Position numbers and translations under genes: made by a program. The notes beneath the pieces were generated by a model. It was not told the DNA's origin. It ran no database searches and saw only the letters and a program-made list of their open reading frames with translations. Positions 1 to 8,900 of a stretch of 64,000 nucleotides of DNA are shown here, piece by piece (position 1 is the stretch's first letter; each line of letters starts with the position of its first letter). Source of the stretch: Lonepinella sp042468235 (GTDB taxonomy: Bacteria; Pseudomonadota; Gammaproteobacteria; Enterobacterales; Pasteurellaceae). The stretch spans positions 1,922,001-1,986,000 of the forward strand of contig NZ_CP170386.1 in assembly GCF_042468235.1 (NCBI RefSeq), read 5' to 3'.

Positions 1-283
1 GCTCGCTGAATGTACGGAAACATTTTAAGAAGTCTTCTGCTTTCAAGCCGTCAACTTGCATCACAGCTTGGCTTAACACCAACTCACCATCGCAAGTGTT
101 TGCGAAGTGTTGGAATTTCACATCCATTTCGTCCATTTCTTGTTTAAGAATACGATCTACACCTTCGTGTCCTAATTTAGTTTTGATTAAATCTAAAGCG
201 ATATAAGCACGTTCTAATTCTTTGCGAAGTAATTCAATTTCGCTGATTTCTTGACCGTTGATGATTGAACGAATATTTGACAT
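1..283 (-). CDS. Unidentified protein, 3' end outside window
   Basis: An open frame reads leftward from an ATG at 281-283 to the window edge, giving 94 codons without a stop. The start is preceded by AGGAG about 8 nt upstream (289-293 on the plus strand reads ctcct), a good ribosome binding site. The protein begins MSNIRSIINGQEISEIELLRK; residues about 13-50 are rich in Glu, Leu and Lys and look helical or coiled-coil. It has no signal peptide or membrane segment. I do not recognise the family and assign no function. Its promoter must lie in 284-488, which otherwise holds one DNA uptake sequence. Confidence 0.6.
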   Translation of the reverse strand, partial: MSNIRSIINGQEISEIELLRKELERAYIALDLIKTKLGHEGVDRILKQEMDEMDVKFQHFANTCDGELVLSQAVMQVDGLKAEDFLKCFRTFSE

Positions 284-468
284 TTTTGCTCTCCTAATTG
301 AGTGATTAATTACATGAAGCTCGTTGGCTTTCAATGGTTATTATTATAAATTGATTACCAATTGAAACAACCAACAGCAATAAGTATTACTATAGGGATA
401 AGCAGACATATTGTTTATTTTGTATGGATAAACAAATTTTATATATTTATATTGTTGGGTTAAATCAC

Positions 469-478
469 AAAGTGCGGT
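469..478 (+). repeat. DNA uptake sequence (AAAGTGCGGT)
   Basis: Single intergenic copy of the Haemophilus-type uptake core, immediately downstream of the coaA stop codon. The flanks (ATCACAAAGTGCGGTATTTT-like) closely resemble those of another single copy at 11488-11496 downstream of malT. Confidence 0.8.
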
Positions 479-488
479 ATATTTTCCA

Positions 489-1433
489 CTATTTTCTTAA
501 CTTCACTAATTCTACCGCATGATCCGCCCCTTTTTTGAGGATAAGATTTGCTCGTTCTCTGGTAGGTAAAATATTTTCTCTCAAATTTAGCCCATTGATA
601 TCATCCCAAATTTTGCCAGCGGTTTGAATGGCTTTTTGTTCGGATAAATTCGCATAATGTTTGAAATAAGAATTTGGGTTATTGAATGCACTTTGGCGGA
701 GTTTTAGGAAACGATGGATATACCATTTTTTTAATAATTCTTCTTCAGCATCTACATAAATAGAAAAATCTACAAAATCTGATACAAAGATTTCTGCCTT
801 GGTGCTGATTTGTAATACGTTCAAACCTTCTAAAATTAAGATATCAGGTTGATCAATGATATTAAATTGATCGGGGATAATATCATAAGTTAGATGTGAA
901 TAAATTGGGGCTTTGACGTTGTTTTTGCCGGATTTAATATCGGCTAGAAATTTTAGAAGTTGTGGAGTGTCATAAGAAATTGGAAACCCTTTTTTATCTA
1001 AAATATTTTTTTCTTTAAGTATATCAAGTGGGTATAGAAATCCATCTGTGGTGATGAGATCTACTTTACGTTCATTCGGCCATTGGCTTAATAAAGTTTG
1101 AATAATTCGAGCTGATGTACTTTTTCCCCCAGCCACGCTCCCCGCAATACTAATAATATAGGGAACCGTTGGGTTGTGTACGCCTAAGAAACGGTTTAAT
1201 ACGGTTTGGCGGCGAATATTTTCTTCAATGTAGTAATTGAGCAAACGAACTAGCGGCAAATATATTGTACTGACTTCATCTAAAGAAAGCTCTTCATTAA
1301 AACCTAATAGGGGCTTTAGATCTTGTTCTGTCAGTTTTAGTGGAACAGATTTCCGCAATTCCGCCCATTGTTCACGTTCAAATGTTAAAAAAGGACTAAG
1401 AGGTTTGTTGTTAGAATAAATAATGTCCGTCAC
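489..1433 (-). CDS. coaA: Pantothenate kinase, type I
   Basis: ATP-dependent phosphorylation of pantothenate, the first and usually feedback-controlled step of coenzyme A synthesis in the cytoplasm. The 314-aa length matches type I enzymes such as E. coli CoaA (316 aa). A Walker A loop, GSVAGGKST, lies at residues 98-106, followed by TTDGFLYP and, near residue 200, ILEGLNVLQ, all characteristic of the PRK/CoaA P-loop kinases. Translation starts at GTG (1431-1433). The gene stands alone on the minus strand, divergent from the tRNA-tuf operon; a DNA uptake sequence lies just past its stop codon. Nothing looks damaged. Confidence 0.97.
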   Translation of the reverse strand: MTDIIYSNNKPLSPFLTFEREQWAELRKSVPLKLTEQDLKPLLGFNEELSLDEVSTIYLPLVRLLNYYIEENIRRQTVLNRFLGVHNPTVPYIISIAGSVAGGKSTSARIIQTLLSQWPNERKVDLITTDGFLYPLDILKEKNILDKKGFPISYDTPQLLKFLADIKSGKNNVKAPIYSHLTYDIIPDQFNIIDQPDILILEGLNVLQISTKAEIFVSDFVDFSIYVDAEEELLKKWYIHRFLKLRQSAFNNPNSYFKHYANLSEQKAIQTAGKIWDDINGLNLRENILPTRERANLILKKGADHAVELVKLRK

Positions 1434-1603
1434 AATAATATCTTTAGTTTTGTCGCATAATGTAAGATATGTGAAATATACCTTAATTTGCAGTAGAGTG
1501 GCATAAATTTTTACAAGAATGTTGGTGTTTAAAACAGAATGATAAAATTCTGCTTGTTTATTAGTCGAATAATAGAAAAATTCTCTTTTTTATTAAAAAA
1601 TAC

Positions 1604-1631
1604 TTGTCAGGGCGTAAAATTTCCCTATAAT
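1604..1631 (+). promoter_or_regulatory. Promoter of the tRNA-tuf operon
   Basis: TTGTCA at 1604-1609 and TATAAT at 1626-1631 are separated by 16 bp. A GC-rich discriminator (ACGCCTC) follows, of the kind found at stringently controlled stable-RNA promoters. It lies about 20 bp before the first tRNA. Confidence 0.75.
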
Positions 1632-1653
1632 ACGCCTCACTTGCTTACGATAT

Positions 1654-1729
<76 letters not shown>

Positions 1730-1759
1730 TTTATTATCGTAAATAAGCAATTCATTTGT

Positions 1760-1844
1760 GGAGGGGTTCCCGAGCGGCCAAAGGGGGCAGACTGTAAATC
1801 TGTTGGCTCAGCCTTCGAAGGTTCGAATCCTTCTCCCTCCACCA
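1760..1844 (+). tRNA. tyrU: tRNA-Tyr (anticodon GTA)
   Basis: 85-nt class II tRNA with a long variable arm. The acceptor GGAGGGG pairs with TCCCTCC (one G-T pair), the anticodon is GTA in GACTGTAAATC, the T-loop is GTTCGAATCC, and CCA is encoded. Confidence 0.96.
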
Positions 1845-1886
1845 CTTATCAATGAATTTGTTTGATGGACAGATGAATTTAGGACT

Positions 1887-1961
<75 letters not shown>

Positions 1962-1968
1962 AGTAAGC

Positions 1969-2044
1969 GCTGATATAGCTCAGTTGGTAGAGCGCACCCT
2001 TGGTAAGGGTGAGGTCGGCGGTTCAAATCCGCCTATCAGCACCA
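1969..2044 (+). tRNA. thrT: tRNA-Thr (anticodon GGT)
   Basis: 76 nt. The acceptor GCTGATA pairs with TATCAGC, the anticodon GGT lies in CACCCTTGGTAAGGGTG, and CCA is encoded. It is the last tRNA before tuf, and the 111-nt gap to tuf shows no terminator, so the tRNAs and tuf are probably one transcript. Confidence 0.96.
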
Positions 2045-2155
2045 CTTCTTAATTTCAAATCTATCCTTTATAAACCATAGAAATATTAGTTACATTAGGT
2101 TAATGTGGTGTTATTGTACCATCGATAACCGTGTTTTTTAGAGGGACTTATTAAA

Positions 2156-3340
2156 ATGTCTAAAGAAAAATTTGAACGTACAAAACCGCACGTTAACGTG
2201 GGTACAATCGGCCACGTTGACCATGGTAAAACAACTTTAACAGCAGCAATTACCACTGTATTAGCAAAAAAATACGGCGGTGCTGCTCGTGCATTCGACC
2301 AAATCGATAATGCACCAGAAGAAAAAGCACGTGGTATTACTATCAACACCTCACACGTTGAATACGATACCCCAACTCGTCACTACGCACACGTTGACTG
2401 TCCGGGACACGCCGACTATGTTAAAAACATGATCACTGGTGCGGCACAAATGGACGGTGCAATCTTAGTAGTTGCAGCAACTGATGGCCCAATGCCACAA
2501 ACTCGTGAGCACATCTTATTAGGTCGCCAAGTAGGTGTACCATACATCATCGTATTTTTAAACAAATGCGACATGGTAGATGACGAAGAGTTATTAGAAT
2601 TAGTCGAAATGGAAGTACGTGAATTACTTTCACAATACGATTTCCCAGGCGACGATACCCCAATCGTACGTGGTTCTGCCTTAAAAGCCCTTGAAGGCGA
2701 AGCAGAATGGGAAGAAAAAATCGTTGAATTAGCAAACCACTTAGATACTTACATCCCGGAACCTGAGCGTGCAATCGACCAACCGTTCTTATTACCAATT
2801 GAAGACGTATTCTCAATCTCTGGTCGTGGTACTGTTGTTACTGGTCGTGTAGAACGTGGTATCGTACGTACTGGTGATGAAGTTGAAATCGTCGGTATCA
2901 AAGACACCGCGAAAACCACCGTAACCGGAGTTGAAATGTTCCGTAAATTACTTGACGAAGGTCGTGCAGGTGAAAACATCGGTGCATTATTACGTGGTAC
3001 AAAACGTGAAGAAATCGAACGTGGTCAAGTATTGGCTAAACCAGGTTCAATCACTCCACACACAGATTTCGAATCAGAAGTTTACGTCTTATCAAAAGAA
3101 GAAGGCGGACGTCATACTCCATTCTTCAAAGGCTACCGTCCACAGTTCTACTTCCGTACAACGGACGTAACAGGTACTATCGAGTTACCTGAAGGCGTAG
3201 AAATGGTAATGCCAGGCGACAACATCAAAATGACTGTGAGCCTAATCCACCCAATCGCAATGGACCAAGGTTTACGCTTTGCGATTCGTGAAGGCGGACG
3301 TACAGTAGGTGCTGGTGTGGTAGCGAAAATTGTTAAATAA
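2156..3340 (+). CDS. tuf: Translation elongation factor EF-Tu
   Basis: GTPase that delivers aminoacyl-tRNA to the ribosome. The 394-aa protein has the G1 loop GHVDHGKT (residues 19-26), the switch II DCPGH motif, and NKCD, followed by the two beta-barrel domains ending VVAKIVK. An AGAGGGA ribosome site lies 5' of the ATG. Position downstream of thrT-tyrT-glyT-thrT identifies this as the tufB-type copy; bacteria of this family usually carry a near-identical second copy elsewhere in the str operon. A strong terminator follows the stop codon. Confidence 0.98.
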   Translation: MSKEKFERTKPHVNVGTIGHVDHGKTTLTAAITTVLAKKYGGAARAFDQIDNAPEEKARGITINTSHVEYDTPTRHYAHVDCPGHADYVKNMITGAAQMDGAILVVAATDGPMPQTREHILLGRQVGVPYIIVFLNKCDMVDDEELLELVEMEVRELLSQYDFPGDDTPIVRGSALKALEGEAEWEEKIVELANHLDTYIPEPERAIDQPFLLPIEDVFSISGRGTVVTGRVERGIVRTGDEVEIVGIKDTAKTTVTGVEMFRKLLDEGRAGENIGALLRGTKREEIERGQVLAKPGSITPHTDFESEVYVLSKEEGGRHTPFFKGYRPQFYFRTTDVTGTIELPEGVEMVMPGDNIKMTVSLIHPIAMDQGLRFAIREGGRTVGAGVVAKIVK

Positions 3341-3367
3341 TTAACGATTTAGCAGACAAATCTTTTA

Positions 3368-3397
3368 GGGACGTATTGATTACGTCCCTTTATTTTT
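3368..3397 (+). terminator. Rho-independent terminator of tuf
   Basis: GGGACGTA (3368-3375) and TACGTCCC (3381-3388) form an 8-bp stem with a five-base loop, followed by a T-rich tract. Confidence 0.85.
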
Positions 3398-3523
3398 ATG
3401 TTCAAGCTGAAACGCTTAATTCCGTCTTAAAATTTGTGATCTTGATTCCATTTTTGACCTGTATTACTTTCTTTAAATAAATTTCTTGTTAATACTATGT
3501 TTTTATTTATCGGATTTCTAAAA

Positions 3524-4186
3524 ATGAAATATGCTTTTATTGATTACGAAAACATCAATTCTTTGGATTATCTTAATCTAACCCAATATGAAAAAATATT
3601 TTTATTCATTGGTGCTAACCAAACAAGTATTAGGCTTGCAGAAAAATATACAGTACCATTAAATATAGTCATCATTACTGTGGATAAGATTGCGAATAAT
3701 AATTTGGATTTCCATATCGCTTATTATCTTGGTAAATGTGATCACTCAGCGGATAAAGTGATTCAATTTGATATTATTTCAAATGATAAAGGTTATTTGG
3801 GAATCTGTGATTATATTCATAAATTAACAACACGACATTGCCAACTTATTCGTCCACAAGATGAGAGTAAAATACAAAATATATTGGAATCAACCAATAA
3901 TCAAAATAAACTTGAAGACAAAGAAAAAGTGAAAGTGAGCCAATCTATTTCAGATAAGATAATGGAGAAAACCTTTAAGTTGGTTATTCATTTCCTAACT
4001 AAATCAGAAGAACGACATTTACCGAAGAAAATGCAAGCATTATATAATCACATCTCTGGTAGAATGAATTTTGTGGAAATTACACGGGATCTTAAACAAC
4101 ATATCACTAATAGCATCATTGAACGCTTGGAAAAAGAGAAGTGGATTACGATTAAAAATAGTCAAGTGGTCTATTTAAAAAAGTGA
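3524..4186 (+). CDS. PIN/NYN-like domain protein with C-terminal helical domain
   Basis: The N-terminus MKYAFIDYENIN has the acidic start of a PIN-like fold. Further acidic motifs follow in the expected order (NNNLDFHIAYYLG near residue 65-78 and ISNDKGY near 97), suggesting a metal-dependent RNase-type active site. Residues about 145-220 look like a separate helical, winged-helix-like domain (LYNHISGRMNFVEIT, then IIERLEKEKWITI). I chose the ATG at 3524 because the fold begins there; an in-frame ATG at 3497 would add nine hydrophobic residues and lacks a clear ribosome site. No partner gene is adjacent, so a toxin role is not implied. The substrate is unknown. Confidence 0.65.
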   Translation: MKYAFIDYENINSLDYLNLTQYEKIFLFIGANQTSIRLAEKYTVPLNIVIITVDKIANNNLDFHIAYYLGKCDHSADKVIQFDIISNDKGYLGICDYIHKLTTRHCQLIRPQDESKIQNILESTNNQNKLEDKEKVKVSQSISDKIMEKTFKLVIHFLTKSEERHLPKKMQALYNHISGRMNFVEITRDLKQHITNSIIERLEKEKWITIKNSQVVYLKK

Positions 4187-4315
4187 AAAAATAGGTATCC
4201 AACATTTTTAACAACTGCTGAGAAACAGGATTTCCAAACGGTTACGCCCAAAATAGGGCAAACTTTTACATTGAATAAATTGCCACAGGAAGATTGGTGG
4301 TCAGGGGTGAAATAA
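4187..4315 (+). pseudogene. Short coding remnant of unknown origin
   Basis: Directly after the stop of the PIN-like gene, the same frame stays open for 42 codons and encodes a protein-like stretch (TAEKQDFQTVTPKIG, ending LPQEDWWSGVK) before a TAA at 4313-4315. It has no start codon or ribosome site of its own. It looks like the 3' end of another gene left by a deletion, but I cannot name the parent. A readthrough extension of the upstream gene is less likely. Confidence 0.35.
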
Positions 4316-4387
4316 TTTGGTTAAGTGGAAAATGTTAAAAAATAGTTAAAAATTAATTGGCTATCTGTTATTTTTTTGCGTGAATAT

Positions 4388-4401
4388 TTGATCTATGTCA
4401 G
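4388..4401 (+). promoter_or_regulatory. Candidate FNR site upstream of adhE
   Basis: TTGAT-CTAT-GTCAG at 4388-4401 matches the FNR consensus TTGAT-N4-ATCAA with two mismatches in the right half. It lies about 100 bp before the adhE start, and adhE is an anaerobically used gene. Confidence 0.4.
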
Positions 4402-4500
4402 ATTTTATAACTGTTTTTAGGTAAATTGATGCCCTGCTTACTCCAAAATGTTATAATTCACTCCAGTGATAATATTTTACAACTTTTAGGAGAAATCATT

Positions 4501-7116
4501 ATGAGTAATGCTGTTGAAAATGCAGTTAGCCCAGCCCAAGCAGAAGTAAATGCACTGGTTGAAAAAGGTTTAGTGGCGTTGGAAGAATTCCGCAAGCTGG
4601 ACCAAGAACAAGTGGATTATATCGTTGCCAAAGCATCAGTGGCGGCATTAGATAAGCACGGCATATTAGCCATGCACGCTTATGAAGAAACAGGGCGTGG
4701 TGTGTTTGAAGATAAAGCCACCAAAAACTTGTTTGCCTGTGAGTATGTCGTGAATAATATGCGTCACCTGAAAACCGCTGGCGTAATTAGCGAAGATGAC
4801 GTAACAGGCATTACCGAAATTGCTGATCCTGTCGGTGTGATCTGTGGTATCACGCCAACTACCAACCCAACATCAACGACCATTTTTAAAGCCTTAATTG
4901 CGTTAAAAACCCGTAATCCGATTGTATTTGCATTCCACCCATCTGCTCAACAATCTTCCGCTCATGCGGCTCAAGTGGTGTATGATGCTGCCGTAGCAGC
5001 AGGGGCACCAAAAGACTGTGTACAATGGATTAGCAAACCATCAATGGAAGGTACTTCAGCCTTAATGAAACACCCTGGTATTGCGACGATTCTTGCTACA
5101 GGTGGTAATGCTATGGTGGAAGCCGCTTATTCTTGTGGTAAACCAGCATTGGGCGTAGGGGCAGGTAATGTGCCAGCTTATGTAGAAAAATCAGCCAATC
5201 TTGAACAAGCAGTGCATGACATTGTGATGTCAAAATCCTTTGATAACGGTATGATTTGTGCATCAGAGCAGGCGGCTATTGTGGATGCAGAAATTTATGA
5301 TGCCTTTGTCAAAGAAATGAAATCCTATGGCGTTTATTTGGTCAACAAAAAAGAAAAAGCCTTATTAGAAGAATTTATTTTCGGTGTAAAAGCCAACGGT
5401 GCGAACTGTGCAGGTGCAAAATTAAATCCAAATGTGGTAGGAAAACCTGCTGCTTGGATTGCGGAACAAGCAGGTTTTACCGTTCCACCAAAAACCAATA
5501 TTTTATTAGCCGAATGTAAATTAGTCGGTGAAAAAGAACCATTAACCCGTGAAAAATTATCACCTGTGTTAGCGTTATTAAAAGCAAATTCTACTGAAGA
5601 AGGTTTAGCCCTTTCAGAAGCTATGGTGAATTTCCACGGTTTAGGTCACTCAGCAGCGATTCACACTAAAAACGCTGATTTAGCCAAAACATTCGGTGAA
5701 CGAGTGAAAACCATTCGTGTCATTTGGAACTCACCATCAACCTTTGGTGGTATCGGTGATGTGTATAACTCTTTCTTACCATCTTTAACACTCGGCTGTG
5801 GTTCGTACGGTAAAAACTCCGTCGGTAACAACGTAAGTGCGGTGAATTTAATTAATATTAAACGTGTGGGCAGACGGAGAAATAATATGCAATGGTTTAA
5901 AGTTCCATCAAAAATTTACTTTGAACGTGATTCAATTCAATACTTAAAATCAATGAAAGATGCGGAAAAAGTGATGATTATCACTGACCGTTCAATGGTG
6001 GATTTAGGCTTTGTCGATCGCATTACCGATCAACTCCGTCAACGCCGTAATAAAGTGACTTATCAATTATTCTGTGATGTCGAGCCAAACCCAAGCATTG
6101 AAACCGTCCGCCGTGGTACAGACTTAATGCGGAGTTTCCAACCAGATACTATCATCGCCTTGGGTGGTGGTTCTCCGATGGACGCAGCGAAAGTAATGTG
6201 GTTATTCTATGAACAACCAGAAGTGGATTTCCGTGATCTCGTACAAAAATTCATGGATATTCGTAAACGTGCGTTCAAATTCCCACAATTAGGGCGTAAA
6301 GCGAAATTTGTCGGTATTCCAACCACATCAGGCACAGGCTCTGAAGTTACCCCATTTGCAGTGATCACCGATGGTGATATTAAATACCCATTAGCGGATT
6401 ACTCATTAACCCCAACCATTGCCATTGTTGACCCAGCGTTAGTCATGTCAGTGCCTTCTCACGTTGCCGCAGATACAGGTTTAGATGTATTAACCCACGC
6501 CACGGAAGCCTATGTTTCTATCTTAGCCAATGATTTTACTGACGGTTTAGCCTTGCAAGCCATCAAATTGGTATTTGAAAACCTTGAAAAATCCGTGAAA
6601 GAATTTGACGAAGTGGCACGCGAAAAAATGCACAACGCTTCAACCATGGCGGGTATGGCATTCGCTAACGCATTCTTAGGTATCAGTCACTCCATGGCAC
6701 ACAAAATCGGCGGTAAATTCCATACCATTCATGGTCGTACAAATGCAATCTTGTTACCACATGTTATTCGCTATAATGGTACTCGCCCAACCAAAGTGGC
6801 AACTTGGCCAAAATACACCAGCTACATTGCGGATAAACGCTATCAAGACATCGCAAAAATCTTAGGTTTACCAGCCTCTACCCCAGAGCAAGGTGTTGAA
6901 TCTTATGCGAAAGCAGTTCATGATTTAGCGATTCGTTGCGGAATAAAAATGTCCTTGCGTGATCAGGGCGTAGATGAACAAGCGTTCTTAGCCGCTCGCC
7001 GTGAATTGGCATTACACGCTTATGAAGATCAATGCACCCCAGCTAACCCACGTTTAGCCATGGTGGAAGATATGGAAGAAATTATGACCAAAGCCTATTA
7101 TGGTGATGAGAAGTAA
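4501..7116 (+). CDS. adhE: Bifunctional acetaldehyde-CoA / alcohol dehydrogenase
   Basis: Converts acetyl-CoA to acetaldehyde and then ethanol, regenerating NAD+ during fermentation; enzymes of this family assemble into long spirosomes. The start chosen is the ATG at 4501, which follows TTTAGGAGAAATC and gives 871 aa; an upstream in-frame ATG at 4426 is not needed. The N-terminal ALDH domain carries the catalytic Cys in NGMICASEQ (near residue 246). The C-terminal iron-dependent ADH domain has GGGSPMDAAK and the iron-binding histidines in HSMAHKIGG and FHTIHGRTNA. The length fits E. coli AdhE (891 aa). It stands as a single-gene unit with a possible FNR site upstream. Confidence 0.97.
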   Translation: MSNAVENAVSPAQAEVNALVEKGLVALEEFRKLDQEQVDYIVAKASVAALDKHGILAMHAYEETGRGVFEDKATKNLFACEYVVNNMRHLKTAGVISEDDVTGITEIADPVGVICGITPTTNPTSTTIFKALIALKTRNPIVFAFHPSAQQSSAHAAQVVYDAAVAAGAPKDCVQWISKPSMEGTSALMKHPGIATILATGGNAMVEAAYSCGKPALGVGAGNVPAYVEKSANLEQAVHDIVMSKSFDNGMICASEQAAIVDAEIYDAFVKEMKSYGVYLVNKKEKALLEEFIFGVKANGANCAGAKLNPNVVGKPAAWIAEQAGFTVPPKTNILLAECKLVGEKEPLTREKLSPVLALLKANSTEEGLALSEAMVNFHGLGHSAAIHTKNADLAKTFGERVKTIRVIWNSPSTFGGIGDVYNSFLPSLTLGCGSYGKNSVGNNVSAVNLINIKRVGRRRNNMQWFKVPSKIYFERDSIQYLKSMKDAEKVMIITDRSMVDLGFVDRITDQLRQRRNKVTYQLFCDVEPNPSIETVRRGTDLMRSFQPDTIIALGGGSPMDAAKVMWLFYEQPEVDFRDLVQKFMDIRKRAFKFPQLGRKAKFVGIPTTSGTGSEVTPFAVITDGDIKYPLADYSLTPTIAIVDPALVMSVPSHVAADTGLDVLTHATEAYVSILANDFTDGLALQAIKLVFENLEKSVKEFDEVAREKMHNASTMAGMAFANAFLGISHSMAHKIGGKFHTIHGRTNAILLPHVIRYNGTRPTKVATWPKYTSYIADKRYQDIAKILGLPASTPEQGVESYAKAVHDLAIRCGIKMSLRDQGVDEQAFLAARRELALHAYEDQCTPANPRLAMVEDMEEIMTKAYYGDEK

Positions 7117-7140
7117 TTTCTAAAAATTTATAAAAAATAC

Positions 7141-7149
7141 ACCGCACTT
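7141..7149 (-). repeat. DNA uptake sequence
   Basis: ACCGCACTT, the reverse complement of the uptake core, lies 25 nt past the adhE stop codon as a single copy, with no partner to form a hairpin. Confidence 0.75.
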
Positions 7150-7170
7150 TGGTTATTTACTAAAAAAAAT

Positions 7171-7225
7171 GATCTGCACCCCAAAAGTTGGACTAATCAC
7201 CAACTAAGTCAAGGTGTAGATTTTT
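7171..7225. mobile_element. Possible IS3-family (IS150-like) end, remnant
   Basis: GATCTGCACCCCAAAAGTTG, followed by GACTAATCACC, resembles the terminal inverted repeat of IS150-group elements (TGxxxTGCACCCCAAAAGTTGGAC type). No transposase reading frame follows; the next 110 bp are non-coding and run into the decayed Fic gene. The identification rests on one terminus only. Confidence 0.35.
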
Positions 7226-7339
7226 ATAACCAAATATGATGTTTAGCATTGGAAATGTAAGTTAAACGCAAGGTTTTTTCGGTGCAGGGTAGCAGTTGGG
7301 CGTAGGCTTGTGATTGATATTATTGGCAAAAATGGTGTT

Positions 7340-7591
7340 CTAGCAAGTCGCAAAATGTGGGATAGGCTCAATATAGGCAAATTCAGCAAACCCTTGTGCT
7401 ACTAAATATAAAATATTTAAGATCCATCCTGTTCTGCAATTGCCGTCATAAAGAAAGTGAATATTTGCTAACTGATGATGAATAATCACCATTTTTATCA
7501 AAGGATCAAGTTCGCTTAATTCATCATTATTGATAAATTCTACCAAATTATTTATCAAATCTTGAATTTCATCAGTGTGGAATGTTTGGGG
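7340..7591 (-). pseudogene. Fic-domain protein fragment, decayed
   Basis: The minus-strand frame from a TAA at 7592-7594 to the stop at 7340 encodes PQTFHTDEIQDLINNL and later IHFLYDGNCRTGWILNILY. This matches the core of Fic AMP-transferases, whose motif is HPFxDGNGRTGR. Here the motif is damaged: the HPF is HFL, the second glycine of GNGR is Cys, and the final Arg is Trp. The N-terminal half is absent, and the C-terminal end runs into unrelated sequence instead of the usual LYLSRYI-type helix. No ATG exists. The fragment lies 40 bp downstream of the reverse transcriptase gene on the same strand and is almost certainly non-functional. Confidence 0.8.
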
Positions 7592-7634
7592 TTAGATCGT
7601 TTTTGAGAAAGTTGATATAGCCTACTTTTTGATT

Positions 7635-8570
7635 TTAGGTAGGCTTTACTTTTTCTAATCTCTCTAATAATCTTTTGGCAACTTCGGGATTAAGACGACT
7701 AATATGATGAACTCGTCCTTTTGTAGAATTAAATAAAGATTGATATTCTGCATCAGGAATCTTTAGATATTTTTGCTCACATTCATATACAGCAGATCTT
7801 ATTTTTTTTTGCTCATCTTTAGGAAAAGTAGCTACTGTTGTTGATACATTGATACCGTGTACTTTCTGAACTGTTCCTTTAGGCATTATTTTATGTTTTT
7901 TACGATTTGGTTTTGCTCCAATACTAAAAAACATTCCATAAACTTTTCTTATAATTTCTGTTTTTTCTTGGTTAGGAATATTTCTCTTTGTTGATATAGT
8001 AACATCATCAACAAAACGAGAATAAACAAAGCCATTTGATTTAAAATAATCATATAATTTCTTTTCTCGTTTCCATAAAATCACATTACACAAATATCCA
8101 CTTGTTTTTGCACCTTGAACCAAGAAACCTTTGTAACTAACTAATTTTGTTAAACATTCAGCAACATCCTTAGGAAAGTGAAAAAATTTTAGCCAAGTTT
8201 GTAAAATAACCTTTTCACAAATACTGGGAAAAAAGTTACTAACATCTTCATTAATAATAATTTTCTTATTAAGATGTTGTTTTGAATCAGAAAGATAATC
8301 ACGTTTGCGAATACCACCTTGTAAATAATCGGGGTAGTTTAAATCCTTAAAAAATAGATCTAAAATCTTAGAATGCACTTTTTTTAAGCGTGGTTCCACA
8401 TCATAAATTTCTCGAAATGATCCATCTGATTTTGGTTTCTTTTGAACAAGACGATAATATTGATCAGTATTATTTTGTAAGTCTATCAATTCATCTAAAG
8501 AAATGTCTAATAAATCAGCTAATTTGTTTAAAGAACCAATGGGGTTGTGTGGGTAGCAAAAATCATTCAT
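7635..8570 (-). CDS. Retron-like reverse transcriptase
   Basis: 311-aa RNA-directed DNA polymerase of the bacterial retron/DRT type, with no fused extra domain. The finger region has KPKSDGSFREI (residues 46-55). The first catalytic Asp is D109 in NEDVSNFFPSI, the template-binding box is QGAKTSGYLCN (152-162), and the catalytic box is FVDD (186-189) instead of the common YADD. NRKKH (222-226) and VHG (237-239) follow. Retron hallmarks are altered: DSKQH (95-99) replaces NAxxH, and VHG replaces VTG. The ATG lies inside the end of the upstream HTH gene (8-nt overlap), implying translational coupling. Retrons make msDNA and act as phage-defence modules; that this one does so is inference. Confidence 0.85.
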   Translation of the reverse strand: MNDFCYPHNPIGSLNKLADLLDISLDELIDLQNNTDQYYRLVQKKPKSDGSFREIYDVEPRLKKVHSKILDLFFKDLNYPDYLQGGIRKRDYLSDSKQHLNKKIIINEDVSNFFPSICEKVILQTWLKFFHFPKDVAECLTKLVSYKGFLVQGAKTSGYLCNVILWKREKKLYDYFKSNGFVYSRFVDDVTISTKRNIPNQEKTEIIRKVYGMFFSIGAKPNRKKHKIMPKGTVQKVHGINVSTTVATFPKDEQKKIRSAVYECEQKYLKIPDAEYQSLFNSTKGRVHHISRLNPEVAKRLLERLEKVKPT

Positions 8571-8850
8571 TAGATTCTCCGATTAAAGACCATGCTAAAT
8601 ATGATAATTTTTCAGATAATTCCGTGCTTAACTCATCTCGTTCGTGGGCATCAGTAGCAAGGAACATTAAAATACTGGTAGGAATATTGAGAGCGGTACA
8701 AATTTTCTCAATCGTAGATAAATTAGGATCGCGTTTCCCTTGTTCTAACAAGGTAATATAAGAAACAGATAATTCTGCTTTTTCAGCTAATTTTAATTTA
8801 GTAAGGTTTCTTTGATTACGGCATAACTTAATAGCTTTACCAATATTCAT
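8563..8850 (-). CDS. Xre-type HTH regulator of the RT cassette
   Basis: 95-aa protein whose residues about 4-62 form a Cro/C1 helix-turn-helix: IGKAIKLCRNQRNLTKLKLA, then SVSYITLLEQGKRDPNLSTI, then ICTALNIPTSILM. The C-terminal 30 residues are acidic and helical. A clear ribosome site (AAGGAC) lies about 9 nt before the ATG. The gene overlaps the reverse transcriptase start by 8 nt and follows the 81-aa ORF after 50 nt, so the three genes form one unit. It probably represses the cassette through the TTTGACT/AGTCAAA half-sites at 9491-9519. HTH proteins accompany one of the described retron classes, where they belong to the functional unit, so a role beyond autoregulation is possible. Confidence 0.85.
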   Translation of the reverse strand: MNIGKAIKLCRNQRNLTKLKLAEKAELSVSYITLLEQGKRDPNLSTIEKICTALNIPTSILMFLATDAHERDELSTELSEKLSYLAWSLIGESNE

Positions 8851-8900
8851 ATAAAGTCCTTAATAAAATTAGAAAAATAAGACAACCTGCTGCAAACAAA

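Noticed and set aside
7340..7558. Intact Fic protein
   Set aside because: The HxFxDGNGRTGR motif is broken at several positions, both ends are missing and the only start is TTG.
8563..8570. Programmed frameshift joining the HTH and RT genes
   Set aside because: The RT has its own ATG, and an 8-nt overlap is ordinary translational coupling; there is no slippery run.
8390..8761. Plus-strand gene of 123 aa
   Set aside because: It lies opposite the well-supported HTH and RT genes and has no recognisable motif.
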